This document shows, one piece after another, positions 32,291 through 44,400 of a stretch of DNA of 64,000 bases. Numbering within the stretch: position 1 is the first letter of the stretch; the number at the start of each line of letters is the position of its first letter. This DNA comes from Botryotinia globosa. Taxonomy: Eukaryota; Ascomycota; Leotiomycetes; Helotiales; Sclerotiniaceae. The notes beneath the pieces were generated by a model, which searched no databases, had not been told where the DNA came from, and saw only the letters and a program-made list of their open reading frames with translations. The stretch covers positions 2,506,501-2,570,500 of the forward strand of contig RCSZ01000005.1 in assembly GCA_014898425.1 (NCBI GenBank). Reading direction: 5' to 3'. A program made the translations under genes and the position numbers.

Positions 32291-32686
32291 TCATTGATCA
32301 AACCCAACAGGGAAGTTTGATCTTTGGATATCGCTGGTAGAGTCTAGAGGAGAGGACTGAGAGGAGAGTGATTCGTAAACTTTCGAGTCTCGACGCGGTT
32401 GCCCCTCCTTGTCGATCAGGGGTTTTGGGAATAAACCATATGGGGGGAGGGTAGGTAGGGTAGGGTATAGGATGTTATGATATAGATCGGTGAGGGGAGA
32501 CGTGCGAGGGGACGAGGGAGGCGAGGGAGGCGAGGGAGGCGAGGGAACGTGGGTATCAAAGCGAAAAGGGATAGAATTGGGATTGGAAGTGGAATTGGAA
32601 GTGGGATTGGAAGAGGAAGTGGAAGTGGAATTGGAATTGGAATTGGAATTGGAATTGTTCGAGAACTTTGACATTGATATTGACAT
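32291..32686 (-). CDS. Possible small Ser/Asn/Pro-rich protein, 131 aa
   Basis: Single-exon frame starting MSISMSKFS. The first half is (NS)n and Ser/Thr repeat, then a PPSPPSPPS tract; both coincide with DNA microsatellites (32512-32546 and 32580-32658). The last 50 residues (FPKPLIDKEGQPRRDSKVYE...RSNFPVGFDQ) are less repetitive and look protein-like. No domain is recognised. It could be a real small gene whose N-terminus has expanded, or chance. Confidence 0.42.
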   Translation of the reverse strand: MSISMSKFSNNSNSNSNSNSTSTSSSNPTSNSTSNPNSIPFRFDTHVPSPPSPPSPPSSPRTSPLTDLYHNILYPTLPTLPPYGLFPKPLIDKEGQPRRDSKVYESLSSQSSPLDSTSDIQRSNFPVGFDQ

Positions 32687-35600
32687 TCACAGACATTCAC
32701 AGACATTCACATAAACATTCACATAGACGTTGGATTTCAAGAATGGGTATGATTTCTTGATTTCTTGGAGGATATACTCATTCCAGTAATTGAGAATTTA
32801 TTCAAATCTACAGTATCAACTACTGCCATGCCAGTATTAATACATCTAAACTTTCATTGGCACGAATAAAGTACTATATATAGTCTATATCAAACTTCAG
32901 CCCCCCCTCAACCTTCTCACTCGGCAATGATTCTACACCATTTCAGTACATTCCAAATAAAGGCGTACTGTACTTCGTAGATCGAGTATCCCCTTGTGCC
33001 CCTCCAAACCAAGCGAGCCAAACCACTTACCTACATGAAGAAATCAACATCACACTACCAGGTCTACCACACAACAATAAGGTTTGAGCAAATTCAAAGT
33101 CAAACATATCAAGTCAAACATATCAAAAAGATCTAGACCCCCTCCCCCAAAACCCAAGTCTCCAAAGTTCAAATGCTCCTGCAAACACGGCACAAACGTA
33201 CATGTGAAACAGATTTTCCTTTTTCAAGCAAGACACACATACCAGACAGTAAGATGGCTCAGATTGCGCAAGACGATATGATATGATATGATCTTTTTGA
33301 AACACTTTGGAACGTTGAACGATTAGAATGTTGGGGGCCGATTGATTATCTCTCTGTTTGATTTACTGTATTGATTATTATTTATTTATTTTCCATCTTT
33401 TATTGTCGTTTTACTGTACCGTACCCCAAGCAAATAATTTCCTTTCCTTTCCCTTCCCTTCCCTTCCCTTCCCTTCCCTTTCCTTTCCTTCCTTTCCTTT
33501 CCCCTTTGCCCCTTTTTTTTCGAAACACTCCCCTCGGCCCCCTCCCCTCCCTTCCCTCCACCCACAATATGCAACGCGAAAAGTTTCTCCACATGCCGTG
33601 CTCCCCATCTTCCTGTTCCTTGTCTCGGGCTCGTGAAGAGACGAAAGGGAATTACATCGGTATCTCACCGCCTACACGGCAATATCCTTCTCTCCGAGAC
33701 TCCATCCCATTCCCATTCTCATTCTCATTCTCATTCTCATTCTCATTCTCATTCTCATTCTCATTCTCATTCTCATTCTCATTCTCATTTCCATCGTCCG
33801 CACAAATTATAACACAAGTACCGAGTATCTTCCCCTCCATCCTTGCACCTTGAGGCTCCAACCAACCGGTACTCCCGCCCCGCTACGGATATCCTTCTCG
33901 ATGTGATTTTGTGGGTGGGTCTGGAACGACTCCCGAAGCTCGAGAAGATAGAGGGGCGGAAGTTGTGAATTCCCTTACACCGCCCGGCAGTAGGTACACC
34001 GCTTCCTTTTTATATTTTGCTTGGTGTGTTTATTCATTTATGTTGATATCGAGATCTTGGAATAGGTACAGTAGGTACTGTGGATGAGAGATGAGATGAT
34101 ATGCTATGCTATGATGTGATATGAACTGATGTATAAGACTCCACACTGCACCTCTGCCCCTCCTCAAGCCCCTCCAGTCCATCCCAATCCCCTACTCCAA
34201 AACATACCGGGTGCTAACCAAGCCCAACCCAACCCGCCCTCCTCCTTGTAAAAACAAACGGTAAACAAATCCAACTACTCTCCGTACATCCATACCAACC
34301 TCATCCTCACCGCATCATCTGCGTCTATCGCACATACATACACACACACATACATACACATCACATACCAGTACCAACGAGGCCTCACTCGCGCATCCCC
34401 ACCCCACAGATGCCATGTGTTTGCCGCTCCTGGGGCGTAACCGATACGCTCCACTCTTTCTGCGCGCCGACGGGGTGTCCATCAGCAAGGCGTGGCGGAC
34501 CACGTCAATTGTCTAGACGCGGGCGAGTGTGACATGGCACTCGAGCTACTTGCTGCTGCATGCATATTCACGAACGGGAGGTAGGTCGCTGCTGCATCTG
34601 ATAGGCACGCTGGGTACGGGTCTGTATGTACTATGTACTATATACTGTATGTACTATGTACGTACGGTAGAACTCGAGTCGCTCAGCGAGCGGCCAAGCA
34701 GATTGATGCTTGTCTTGCAAATATCGGGATTTTGAGGAATGCACGCATCGCGCGGTTAGAAGTGGGATCGGTAAAGCGGTTGAGGTTTTACTTTTGCTTT
34801 TGAGATGGCGATGGTGATGATTGGGATGCACTTAAGATGTGGCTGGGCTAGGTGCGGTGCAGATGTAAAATGTGAGTTCTGAGTTCTGAGTGGTGCTTAT
34901 CTGATTGAAATGCATGTAGAAAAGGTTGAGTGTCTTGAGTTTGTCAGTACTAAATGTGTATGTACCAGGAGATCTTCCTTTCTTGTTGCTCATTTTTGCG
35001 CTTCTGATGTCTTGACATTTCAGGCTCTAGTCCGAGTAGATTCAAGAACCAGTGTTCTAGTATTCAACATCGAATATCTTCGCGTCATGTGTCGTTTCGA
35101 TGAGAAATCATTTCATTGGTGGTTTTTGTCTGGTGCAAAATTCTCCAGGAAGAGCGATTCAGTCTTTTCCAGATGATTCCATGATTGGTAGTGACCCGAT
35201 TGGATTGATCTTGAATTCTTTCTTTTGTTGAGAAACGGTAGTAGATTCTCATAGGACTTCAATGTACACTGTGACTCGGAAGTAAATTTCCCTTCATTAG
35301 GAATCCAACTAGTGTACGGTTCTCAGCTTGCTAAATGGCAATTGGTTCATGCACTGTACCGGCCGTTTGTCTTTACTTTCACCTATCTTGTGATCTTGAG
35401 CTGCTTTATGTAAATTTCTAAATTTGATACCTGGGGGAGAATTATTGTATTTGATCTCAATTATTGTACGACATTGAGAATTGAAAAGTTGGGGGTGGGT
35501 AGTGAAGCGACGAGGGGTGATTGAGGGATGCGGGGTACCATTGCTTTATGTTGCTTTTGACAGAATTTTTCGTTTATTTACGATATTCATGTTCAACTTT

Positions 35601-36263
35601 CATGGCAAGTAATAGAAAACCAACATCATTAACTTGCTAGAATCTTTAGACGAGCCTTCTAGATACGTTGTTGCGTGAGTCAGAAGTGACATGAACTATA
35701 AGCCGAAATATATTTGAACGTAGCACGCACAACCTTAGGGAGGTTGTGGATATCTTGAACTTGGTGTTCATACTTCATAGGAAGCAAAGGGATTTATTTA
35801 TACTCATCTACCTTCTATTGTCATAAGATTTTGGTCATTGTTTCATCTCAACCAACAATCCAATGTCCGTTCTTCCCGGGCACCTAAACGTGGCGGGGAA
35901 TCTAATATGACCTCTTTCACGGGCAAACATACGATTGATTGAAAACTTCACCATGGCAACATCTCACTTGCTATGAATTATATACAGCTACCCAAAATGA
36001 AAACAGATTTGATAGGGTGATGTTAATCGGTACGGCAGGCAGATTGTGTGCTGTCGTATAGAAGAGGATTCATAACTAAAGAATCCACGGCGTTATTCAA
36101 GCAAATCTGCACAAGTAAAGTTGAATTTGACGATCAATATAGATATTCATAGCTTGTTGCTTCAAAGCTGAAGAGGAAGAGTCTCTATCTGGAGGAAGAA
36201 TGGTTTGAAAACTTACCTTGAACCCTTGTCCATTTCCGAACCGCATCACTCCAGCGAGAGGAG
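32687..36263. other. Gene-free interval (3.6 kb)
   Basis: Contains a CCTTT/CCCTT tract (33438-33503), a (CATTCT)n array (33713-33789), ACATAC/CACACA repeats near 34335-34370, and a TACTATGTAC-rich palindromic stretch near 34625-34665. The GC content rises around 34380-34520. Several frames of 60-160 codons are repeat artefacts. No gene supported. Confidence 0.7.
33713..33789. repeat. (CATTCT)n hexanucleotide array, about 13 copies
   Basis: Perfect hexamer array; on the minus strand it would read Asn-Glu repeats. Confidence 0.95.
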
Positions 36264-36704
36264 ATGTCTTCAAGTATCATTCTCTGCTGTCTTGCGACTA
36301 GTATCCCGAGGGGACACTCGTCCAACCTCCTTTCTCTCTTTCTTTCCGCCTTGGATGCTCGTCTCCGACTCAACAAAGCCTTTCCTCTTCTTGCGGGCAA
36401 CATACCAACAAAATCAGAACCAGTTATCGAATTTCAAAAGATTGAAAAGGATAGTACCACGTCCCCCAAGTACCACATTCGTTATTTTTTACTTACAGAC
36501 GATCTGGAAAAACATAGACCATACATTGAGATGTATCCAGGTGATAGTTTTGGTGAGCTAGAAGTTCAAGCTGTGATTCAATGGAAAAAGGAACAAGAGC
36601 AATGGTGGAGTATGGATATTATTACAGATGAAAGGGTGATTTGGAGATGTAGCAGTTGTCACTGTTCATACTTCATCAGAGTATTGAGAGGAAGTGAAGA
36701 ATGA
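36264..36704 (+). CDS. Possible small protein of unknown function, 146 aa
   Basis: An uninterrupted plus-strand frame. The N-terminal third is hydrophobic and Leu-rich and may not all be translated. From about residue 45 it becomes well-balanced and protein-like (IPTKSEPVIEFQKIEKD, YHIRYFLLTDDLEKHRPYIE, GELEVQAVIQWKKEQEQWW). It ends with a possible metal-binding pair in WRCSSCHCSYF. No family is recognised. An antisense frame (36403-36185) is strongly basic and competes for part of the same DNA, so the 5' end is uncertain. Confidence 0.45.
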   Translation: MSSSIILCCLATSIPRGHSSNLLSLFLSALDARLRLNKAFPLLAGNIPTKSEPVIEFQKIEKDSTTSPKYHIRYFLLTDDLEKHRPYIEMYPGDSFGELEVQAVIQWKKEQEQWWSMDIITDERVIWRCSSCHCSYFIRVLRGSEE

Positions 36705-37414
36705 ATAGTGAAATGGAGGGGGAGGAAAACTTGGTCAGGGGTATGTACATAGGTATGTATTCATCAACTTGTTGTATAGCTCAACTAACACCAATACTTT
36801 TACTTCAGCTCACCAGGGAGTCATTCCTTTCGCCACGTCGTTGGCATAGGAAAGAATGATATGCTCAGGGCGTCACTTGACCCGCCTTTTCGCAACTACC
36901 GTGATGTTATCACTTGATACTTATAGCTTAGCAATTTATTGGGATGCATCTAAACAAAGCTTCCATCATGTTGCACTGACGCTTGATGAGCTTGTTGCAA
37001 AGGAGGCCGAAAATCTTGAGAAAATGATCTAATTCTCATGTGGAGCACATCCGTGAGGACTGTTGCTTTAATAGTGTATGCCTTTATCGCAAACAGCACA
37101 TTTTCCTGGTAAAGACCAAATAATGATCCTGAGCATACATCGTCAGAAATCAAAATATCCATACATCTCCAAAGAAACAAATTGACATGCAACATTGAAT
37201 CATGATGAATTGTGTGGTAATATTTGATATAATACATATAACAATGAAGTGTGATTCAAAATACCCACCAACCCAGGGAATTGAAGTAACTGTAGCGACC
37301 CACGATAAGCCCGATAACAGTCTGTCGCGCTAAAATATCAAACAATTGATGAAGCTCTCTTCTAAATATTCATACCTCCATCAACCATCCACAACATAAT
37401 ATTAAAAGTTTATA
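36705..37414. other. Gene-free interval
   Basis: AT-rich; contains the promoter side of cyp8. A minus frame of 95 codons at 36950-37237 was not accepted. Nothing else is seen. Confidence 0.7.
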
Positions 37415-39271
37415 ATGGGTAAAGGTTCGTCGCAATACCATTTAGATCTGAAGTACAAAGGCATACTAACATCAATCTCTCATAGGCACGGACAAACTAT
37501 ACGTGAGCTTTCACCAGTCCCAGACTACATTCCAATGTCAAGTTTTCCCATATGCTAATCTTTACATGGCATTTAGATTACCCATTCCGAATGGTCATCC
37601 TCTGATGCATTCTCCGCGAGTAGTGGATCAAATGTTTCCCAAAAAGCTCCCAATGGCTCATTCAAGCGCCTTCCCTTCAACTTTTGTGCGGCGAGTTTAC
37701 AACCATTCAAACATCCAGTCTGTACAGCAGAAGGTACTATATTCGATATAGAAGTTATTTCACAATGGCTCGAAAAGCATGGCACAAATCCTATTAATGG
37801 AAATCCATTGAGTGCGAAAGATTTGATAAAATTGAACTTTGCACGGAATGGAGATACTGATGCGCAAGAAAGAGGTTCTGGTGGCGCTGGAGGGGATGGT
37901 AAAGGAGAAATGGTGGATCCAGTCACCTTTAAAGTCTTTACGGATAACACACATATTGTCGCTATAAGGCATGGTACTGAGGCCAATGTATTTGCATGGG
38001 AAACTGTCGAAAGATTGAACATCAAGGCAAAGATGTGGTTGGATTTAGTCGACGATCGAGAATTTGGGAGGTCGGATATCATAACATTACAAGATCCGCA
38101 AAATATCGAAAGTCGAGATCTTAGCAAGTTTAAATTCCTGAAAGAAGGAGAATCTGTTTTGAGCAAAGAACAAGAGGAAGAGAGGTCGAAAGGTAGCGTT
38201 AATATTGATGCATTGGGCAGAGTTGGAGATAAAGTTTTGAGGGCAAAGGAAGCTGTCGAGAAAGCTAGAAGGGAAAGGGAGGCTGGCGGAGATGTTAATC
38301 GCGCGAAATCAATGGTTAAAGCAGGGTCGACAACTTCTATGGCGAAACCTTCACTATTACAGGAAAAGAAGATGGCATACAATGCAGCACAATACACAAC
38401 AGGAAGAGCGGCAGCAAGTTTTACAAGCACAGGCTTGACTCCAGAAACCAGTGGAGAAAGAGCAATTCTTACGGATGAAGAATACATGTTAAAGCCGAAA
38501 CGAGTTAAGATAAAGGGGTACGCTAGGATTGAAACTAATCTGGGATCATTGAATATTGAATTACAAACCGAAACGGCACCTCGCGCGGTATGGAATTTTG
38601 TTCAATTGGCCAAAAAAGGTTACTATAATGGTGTATCATTTCATAGGAATATCCGAAATTTTATGATTCAAGGAGGTGATCCAACAGGAACTGGTAAAGG
38701 AGGTTCAAGTATTTGGGGAAAGAACTTTCAGGATGAATTCGACGGACCTTTAACTCATGATTCAAGGGGTGTAATGAGTATGGCCAACAAGGGAAAAAAC
38801 ACCAACTCGAGTCAATTCTTCATCACCTACAAAGAAGCCAAACATTTGGATCGGAAACATACCATTTTTGGTCGTGTAGTCGGTGGTATGGATGTACTCT
38901 CTAAACTCGAAAAGGTGGAAGTAGACGATAAAAGCCGTCCTATAAAAGATATCGTCATGGAAAATGTGGTAGTCTTCGTTGATCCGTTTGAAGAATTCCA
39001 AAAACAGAAACAGGAGAAAGATGTTGCGGAGAAAGAAAAAGCGGAAATCATGAGGCAGGGAGGAACGGAAGATGATAAAACTACCTGGACTGGTAAACGG
39101 ATTAGGGGGGATGGAACGGTTGTACAAAATGAGTCGACGGGCGGAGTGGGGAAATATCTTAAAGCAGGTGGAACAGATAATAGTGTTGGAGTTGTGGAGG
39201 TCGACGAAGAGGAGGCGCCAGTCAAGAAGAAGATAAAGTCGGGGGGGTTTGGGAATTTCGATGCTTGGTAG
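37415..39271 (+). CDS. cyp8: U-box cyclophilin, PPIL2/Cyp8-type peptidyl-prolyl isomerase
   Basis: Nuclear, spliceosome-associated family combining a U-box (ubiquitin-ligase-type) and a cyclophilin domain. Exon 1 is only 10 nt (37415-37424) and exon 2 only 17 nt (37486-37502). Exon 3 is 37577-39271. Together they give 573 aa starting MGKGTDKLYITHSEW, the conserved family N-terminus, which strongly supports the two micro-exons. The U-box lies at about residues 38-95 (LPFNFCAASLQPFKHPVCTA...IEVISQWLEKHG). The cyclophilin domain lies at about 323-480, with FHRNIRNFMIQGGDPTGTGKGG and SQFFITYKEAKHLDRKHTIFG. The usual catalytic Arg is present, but the Trp of the drug site is replaced by His (LDRKHT). 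A Lys/Glu-rich, disordered C-terminus follows. Convergent with the TFIIE-beta gene. Confidence 0.94.
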
Positions 39272-39775
39272 TTATGGGAAGCGTGTTTATGTTGATGTTC
39301 ACTTGACCCCTGAATTATACTTCTCGCGTATGGACCAGGAGAAGAATTTCTGCAATACAGGGAAAACAAATAAGGAGTGTCATGGATGTTTCTCTGCCTA
39401 GGCATCTATATCGATTGGAAAGGAAATACATAGAGTATATGGACTCTGTCACAATAGTATATCAGTTTAGCAACTCCCAAAACCCGAAAGCCGCAAAGAG
39501 TTCACATGTGCGGTTTAAGATCAATAAAAAGCAAGTATGTATTCTATGTCGGGTTTATCTTCATTACGCATCTACCGTAAGTTCTGCGAGGCACTGTATG
39601 AACCAATTTCCCACCCACCCAGCCATGTCCCCATCCCTTCCCATGTGTCAAGGGATTCACAAATGAATAATCATCCTTCATGATCTTAGATATAAACGCC
39701 CTCGCTGTGTATTATGATTTGAACCCCTTCAAAAACGCCGTCCCACCCTTTTGTTACAATTTCCCCGCCATCCAT
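39272..39775. other. Convergent 3' intergenic interval
   Basis: Space between the 3' ends of cyp8 (+) and the TFIIE-beta gene (-), holding both 3' UTRs. No gene or repeat of note. Confidence 0.75.
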
Positions 39776-40672
39776 CTATCGTTTCATATGAGAGTAATCG
39801 TTCAACAAATGTGCCATGTGAGTATTTGTAGTACGACCACCCTTTCTTGGAGCCTTTCTCTTCTTTTCCTTTGCCTTTGGTGCTACCTTGACACGCTTAC
39901 TTGGATCTTCACTGGCAGGTTTTTGTCCATTTTCGAGGAGCTTTCGAACAAGATCATCAACGCTTGGAAGTTCCGTTCGGTGCCACATGACTTGGAATTC
40001 GGATTCGACAGGGTGAATTAAGGTAGGATCATTGATCCAAATCATTCGTGCATGATTATCCTTTTTTGTCCTCGTAACCAAAATCTTGTACTCCTTTTCC
40101 AATTCATTGATCGCATCTTCACAATCTGGCCAACCATCCTTCAAATCCTTAACACTGACACCTTGAGCATCAGGTTTGTTTTGAAGATATGATAACAAAG
40201 CTCCCTTGTTACGAACACCAATGATGGGTCGATGTTTGAATGTGCCAGAATCCCAAGCTTGTACCTTCAACTTAGGATCTGCGATCCATTGAACTCGATC
40301 ATGTCTTCTGAGAATTTGCGCAATGAGTTGTTTCTTACTCTGCTCGACGTGTACCTGGCTCAAGTATTCTAGAATTTCCTGGAAAGTTTTGGGTTCATCT
40401 TTCTTCTTCAAAAATTCGATAACGTAGGTGACTTGTGTAAATGCTTCTGTTCCATAACCGGTGGCAGCAGGTTGAGAGTAAACGACATTCGTGGGTTCCC
40501 TCTTACGTTTAGGATCTTTGTTCTCGCTCTTCGATGTATTTGAGGTGTTTGATGGAGCGGGTGATGGTACTGAGACTGGTGCAGTGGGACGCTGCTTGCT
40601 TGTAATCTTAGCTGAAGTATTTTGAATACCCTTTGCAAAGGCTGCTTGTTGCTTCTCCAGGAATGAAGACAT
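39776..40672 (-). CDS. tfa2: TFIIE beta subunit, general transcription factor
   Basis: Small subunit of TFIIE, which acts with TFIIH at RNA polymerase II promoter opening. Single exon of 298 aa. The first 60 residues are Ser/Thr/Pro-rich with a basic KRKRE motif. A winged-helix core follows at about residues 75-150 (VTYVIEFLKKKDEPKTFQEILEYL, LIAQILRRHDRVQWIADPKLKVQAW). The second winged-helix region is at about 155-215 (HRPIIGVRNKGALLSYLQ, DGWPDCEDAINELEKEYKIL), then MIWINDP and a VDDLVRKLL helix. The C-terminal tail is basic (KRVKVAPKAKEKKRKAPRKGG), as in the family. The start is the first ATG. Divergent from the Mlp1/TPR gene with 0.8 kb between starts. Confidence 0.93.
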   Translation of the reverse strand: MSSFLEKQQAAFAKGIQNTSAKITSKQRPTAPVSVPSPAPSNTSNTSKSENKDPKRKREPTNVVYSQPAATGYGTEAFTQVTYVIEFLKKKDEPKTFQEILEYLSQVHVEQSKKQLIAQILRRHDRVQWIADPKLKVQAWDSGTFKHRPIIGVRNKGALLSYLQNKPDAQGVSVKDLKDGWPDCEDAINELEKEYKILVTRTKKDNHARMIWINDPTLIHPVESEFQVMWHRTELPSVDDLVRKLLENGQKPASEDPSKRVKVAPKAKEKKRKAPRKGGRTTNTHMAHLLNDYSHMKR

Positions 40673-41471
40673 GATGCCGGTTAATGATGTTGAATGTATT
40701 GAGGTTGAAAGTCTTAAATAGATCTGAGCCCAAAAGACCTTTTTGCGGCTAGGCCTAATAGATGTTGCACAACCGTATAATGATTTTAAGGTCCAGATGA
40801 CGTCGGTGCTTGAAGATTAGGAAGCCTGATGTCGATTACCTGATGCATGCGACGGGTAAGGACTGGACAATACAGTATGTATTCGAAATCGAGAGCTGTG
40901 GAGAGTTTGAGAAGATTTGGCGCAACTTTCGATGGGAAGTGTTGAAATAAGACAAAGAAGTTACTCAGTGTCTTAAAGACTCCGTACTGTACTGTAGATG
41001 AGGCTGAGAAATTACATGGGAGTAAATTTTAGCGCATGTAGAACGCACAGGGCCCAAGCGTGCGCTAAAGAATACCATCCATTCATATTATTCAATTTTC
41101 CCAGGTTTGTACATATTAGTCAGCGCCTTCCCGTCCTGAAAGCAACATGGAAGCTAGCTTTCAAAGACTGATTTGATTGAATCTATACAAGAAACTGACA
41201 ACACCGCGATTTGATCATCGTAGGTATTTCGTTACGGATTCTTATTAATATATTCATTCATTCCGAGATTTAGTATGGTCATACAGTAAATGAAAGGAAT
41301 TTCATAGATCTCAATCTAATATTGGCCACTGGGGTTTCTTTCAACTTTGTTCTTTACTTTTATCTACCTTCACTTTCTCAAAGCAACGCGATCAACACAA
41401 ATTTCAACCACTCATTTCAAATGGTCCTCTACAAAACACAACCACGAATTGTCTGAAGGAATCTTTTCAAG
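40673..41471. promoter_or_regulatory. Divergent promoter interval, TFIIE-beta and Mlp1/TPR
   Basis: 799 bp between two divergent start codons. The last 130 bases before the plus-strand ATG are C/T-rich, as in a fungal leader. No gene or strong repeat seen. Confidence 0.6.
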
Positions 41472-44400
41472 ATGGCGACCGCGGTACTTGATGTCGATTA
41501 TTTGTCGGCATACTTAAGTGTGCCGCAACAGACCCTTGAGACAGTTGTTGATAATCCTACAGCGGAATTAGTTCGAAGCGTCCTTGAAGCTGTTACCGCA
41601 AAGGCACGCGAACATGATGAATTGGCGGCAGATAAACTACGAGTCGATATCGAGCTCGAAAACGCTGTGAGAAGTTCAGAGACGCGCATTGAAGGACTTC
41701 GATCAAGTGTGGAAAAGGCGCAGAAAAATGTGGAAGAGTTGAGAACAAAGCTCAATGAGGAGGGTAAGATGTTTGAATCTTACTATACTATATTGTGATG
41801 CTGATTTATGTCTTTTTAGAGAACTCAAGGTCTTCTCTTCAAAATGAACTTCAAACCTTGAAATCTACTTCTTCGACGTCGACATCTGAATTAGAAACCT
41901 TAAGGGCTCGAATCTCTTCTCTCGAATCCTCGAATCGCGATGCATTAGCTGTCATCGAGTCAAAGACAACCGCTAATGGTGCTCTTGCACAAGACTTGCA
42001 AAAGCAACACGCAAAAGGATTAGAACTTAGTCAACAAATTACAGCCCTACAACAATCCGTTCAGAATGCAAACTCTGCGGCATCCAGCGCTAAATTCCGA
42101 GAGCAATCTTTGAAACAAGAAGTCGAATTGGCCAAGCGCAACAACGAATGGTTTGAGAATGAATTGAAGACTAAAAGCGCCGAAGCTTTGAAGTATCGCA
42201 AAGAGAAGGGTGCACGAATTGCAGAATTACAGCGTCTCAATGAAGAAGCCACCTCCAATGTTGAGTCTTTAAGACGGACCGAACAAGCTTTACGAACCAG
42301 ATTGGATGAAGTTCAAAAGAAGGCAGAGGATTCACTTCAGAAGATACAGCAACTTCAAGAAGCAGCTGCAAAAAGTGAAGATGGTTTCCGCCAGGAATTG
42401 GAGAGCGCACGTCGTCTCGCCGAGCTACAAGCCCAACAAACCGAGACACACCGACAAAGATTGAAGGAGGTCGAAGGGGGAGTAGAAAAGGTTAAGGATG
42501 AAGCTGCCGAGGAAATTGGTAGATGCCAACAAGCAGCTGAGGCGGAACGACAAGAACGTGAACAAGCGGAGCATCGCATTTCGGAACTCGAAGCCGAGAT
42601 TGATCGACTTGAAGCCCTTGTATCATCACAACCCCATCCCGGCTCAGTACCATCAACCCCACAAAGAGGACTAAATGGATCTGTGTTTGGAAGATCTGGC
42701 TCACCTGCTCAATTTGGTACACCTGGATCTTTGCGCAGTAAATCTGCTATCACGGCCACTCAAGCTATTGATGAGCTCTACAAAGTCAAGGGTCAATTGG
42801 CTACTGAGAAGAGACGAAGTGAACGACTTGCGGCTGAGATGGAGGAGATGATGCAAGGACTTGAAGCAAAACAACCCGAGCTGGAAGAAATGCAAGCCGA
42901 GCATGAACGTCTTCAACAGGAGGTAGTGGAGATGTCGAAGTTCGTCGATCAAACAGGCAAGGAACGTGATAGAGCCAAGAAAGATGTCAGACGGGCAGAA
43001 AGTGAAGCTTCTACCGCACAAGCAGAGGTGAATATTCTTCGACAACAACTCAGAGATCTCAGCGCCCAGATCAAGATGCTTCTTTGTGATCTAGATGCGA
43101 AAGAGAGAGGATTAGAGACTTTGAATGCCAGTGAGCGAGCACAAATGGAACGCCTAGCTCGAGGAGAAGTCAGCGAAGATTCATTAGAAGGAATGACTGA
43201 TACCGATCGATTTATTAGTCAGAGACTTACCGTTTTCCGCAGCATCAGTCAATTACAAGAAAAGAATCAAGAGTTGCTCAAGATTACTCGAGAACTTGGA
43301 CAAAAGATGGAAAGCGAAGAAGCGCAAGCTGCAAAGAATCAAGCCGTTCAAGACCATGAACAAGTACAAACTCTCCAAGCCAAGGTTGAGGACTTGAAGG
43401 ATGAGTTGAGATCTATGATTACTCGTTCCGAAAGTTATATCAAGGAGAGAGACATGTTCCGTCGTATGCTTCAACACCGAGGACAATTACCTGCCAATTC
43501 TGACCTTCAATCCATCTTTGGTCAATCAGTTGATGGCAATGGTGTCATGTCAACAATTGAAAATCCAAATCAGAAGGACAATGCTAATTATGCAGCTTTG
43601 TTGCGTGAATTGCAGGGTCACTTTGATCAATACCGGGAAGAACAAACTGTTGATCGACGCACTCTCCGAGAGCAAACAGAACGACTGTCATCGGAGAAGA
43701 GCGCACTTCAAGCAGAGATTTCCAAGGCTAGTAGTCAATTAACTCTTGCCAATGAACGCTACGAAATGTTGCACTCTAATTACACATTGTTGCAGACAGA
43801 AAATAGCGAGTTGCAAAAGCGCTCTCAAATTCTTTCCGAGGCTGCTGCAAAGCAAGACTTGAGGACACAACAAGTAGCTGAAGATTTGATCGAAGCTAAG
43901 GGATTGGTGGAGAGCATGCGAAATGAAACCGCCAACCTGAAGGCCGAAAAGAAGCTTTGGAAGGACATCCAGGATCGACTCAGTCAGGATAATGAAAATC
44001 TCGCCAACGAACGCAGTAGACTCAATACACTTATTGCCAATCAGCAAACTCTTCAAAATGAACGCGAATTATCCGAATCCGAAACTAGAAGAAGACTACA
44101 GACCCAAGTTGAGTCTTTGGAATCGGAATTGAATTCGACAAAGCGAAAGCTTAACGATGAGGTTGAAGAGAGTAAGAAGGCACAGTTGAGAAAGGAGTAT
44201 GATGCTCAACAAAATCAAAAGAGAATTGATGAGCTTGCAACTAGTCTCAGCCAGGCAAGAGAGGAACTTGTTGCAGCACAGACATCACGCGACCATCTCC
44301 AAGCTCGAGTAGATGAATTGCACATCGAACTCAAGAGTGCAGAAGAACGTGTTGAGTTATTACAACCAAGACCTACACCACGACCAGGAACCAATGCTCA

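Noticed and set aside
33371..33861. 160-codon plus frame and antisense Asn-Glu repeat frame
   Set aside because: Both are translations of the CCTTT and CATTCT arrays.
36950..37237. 95-codon minus frame
   Set aside because: No motif, AT-rich, lies in the cyp8 promoter.
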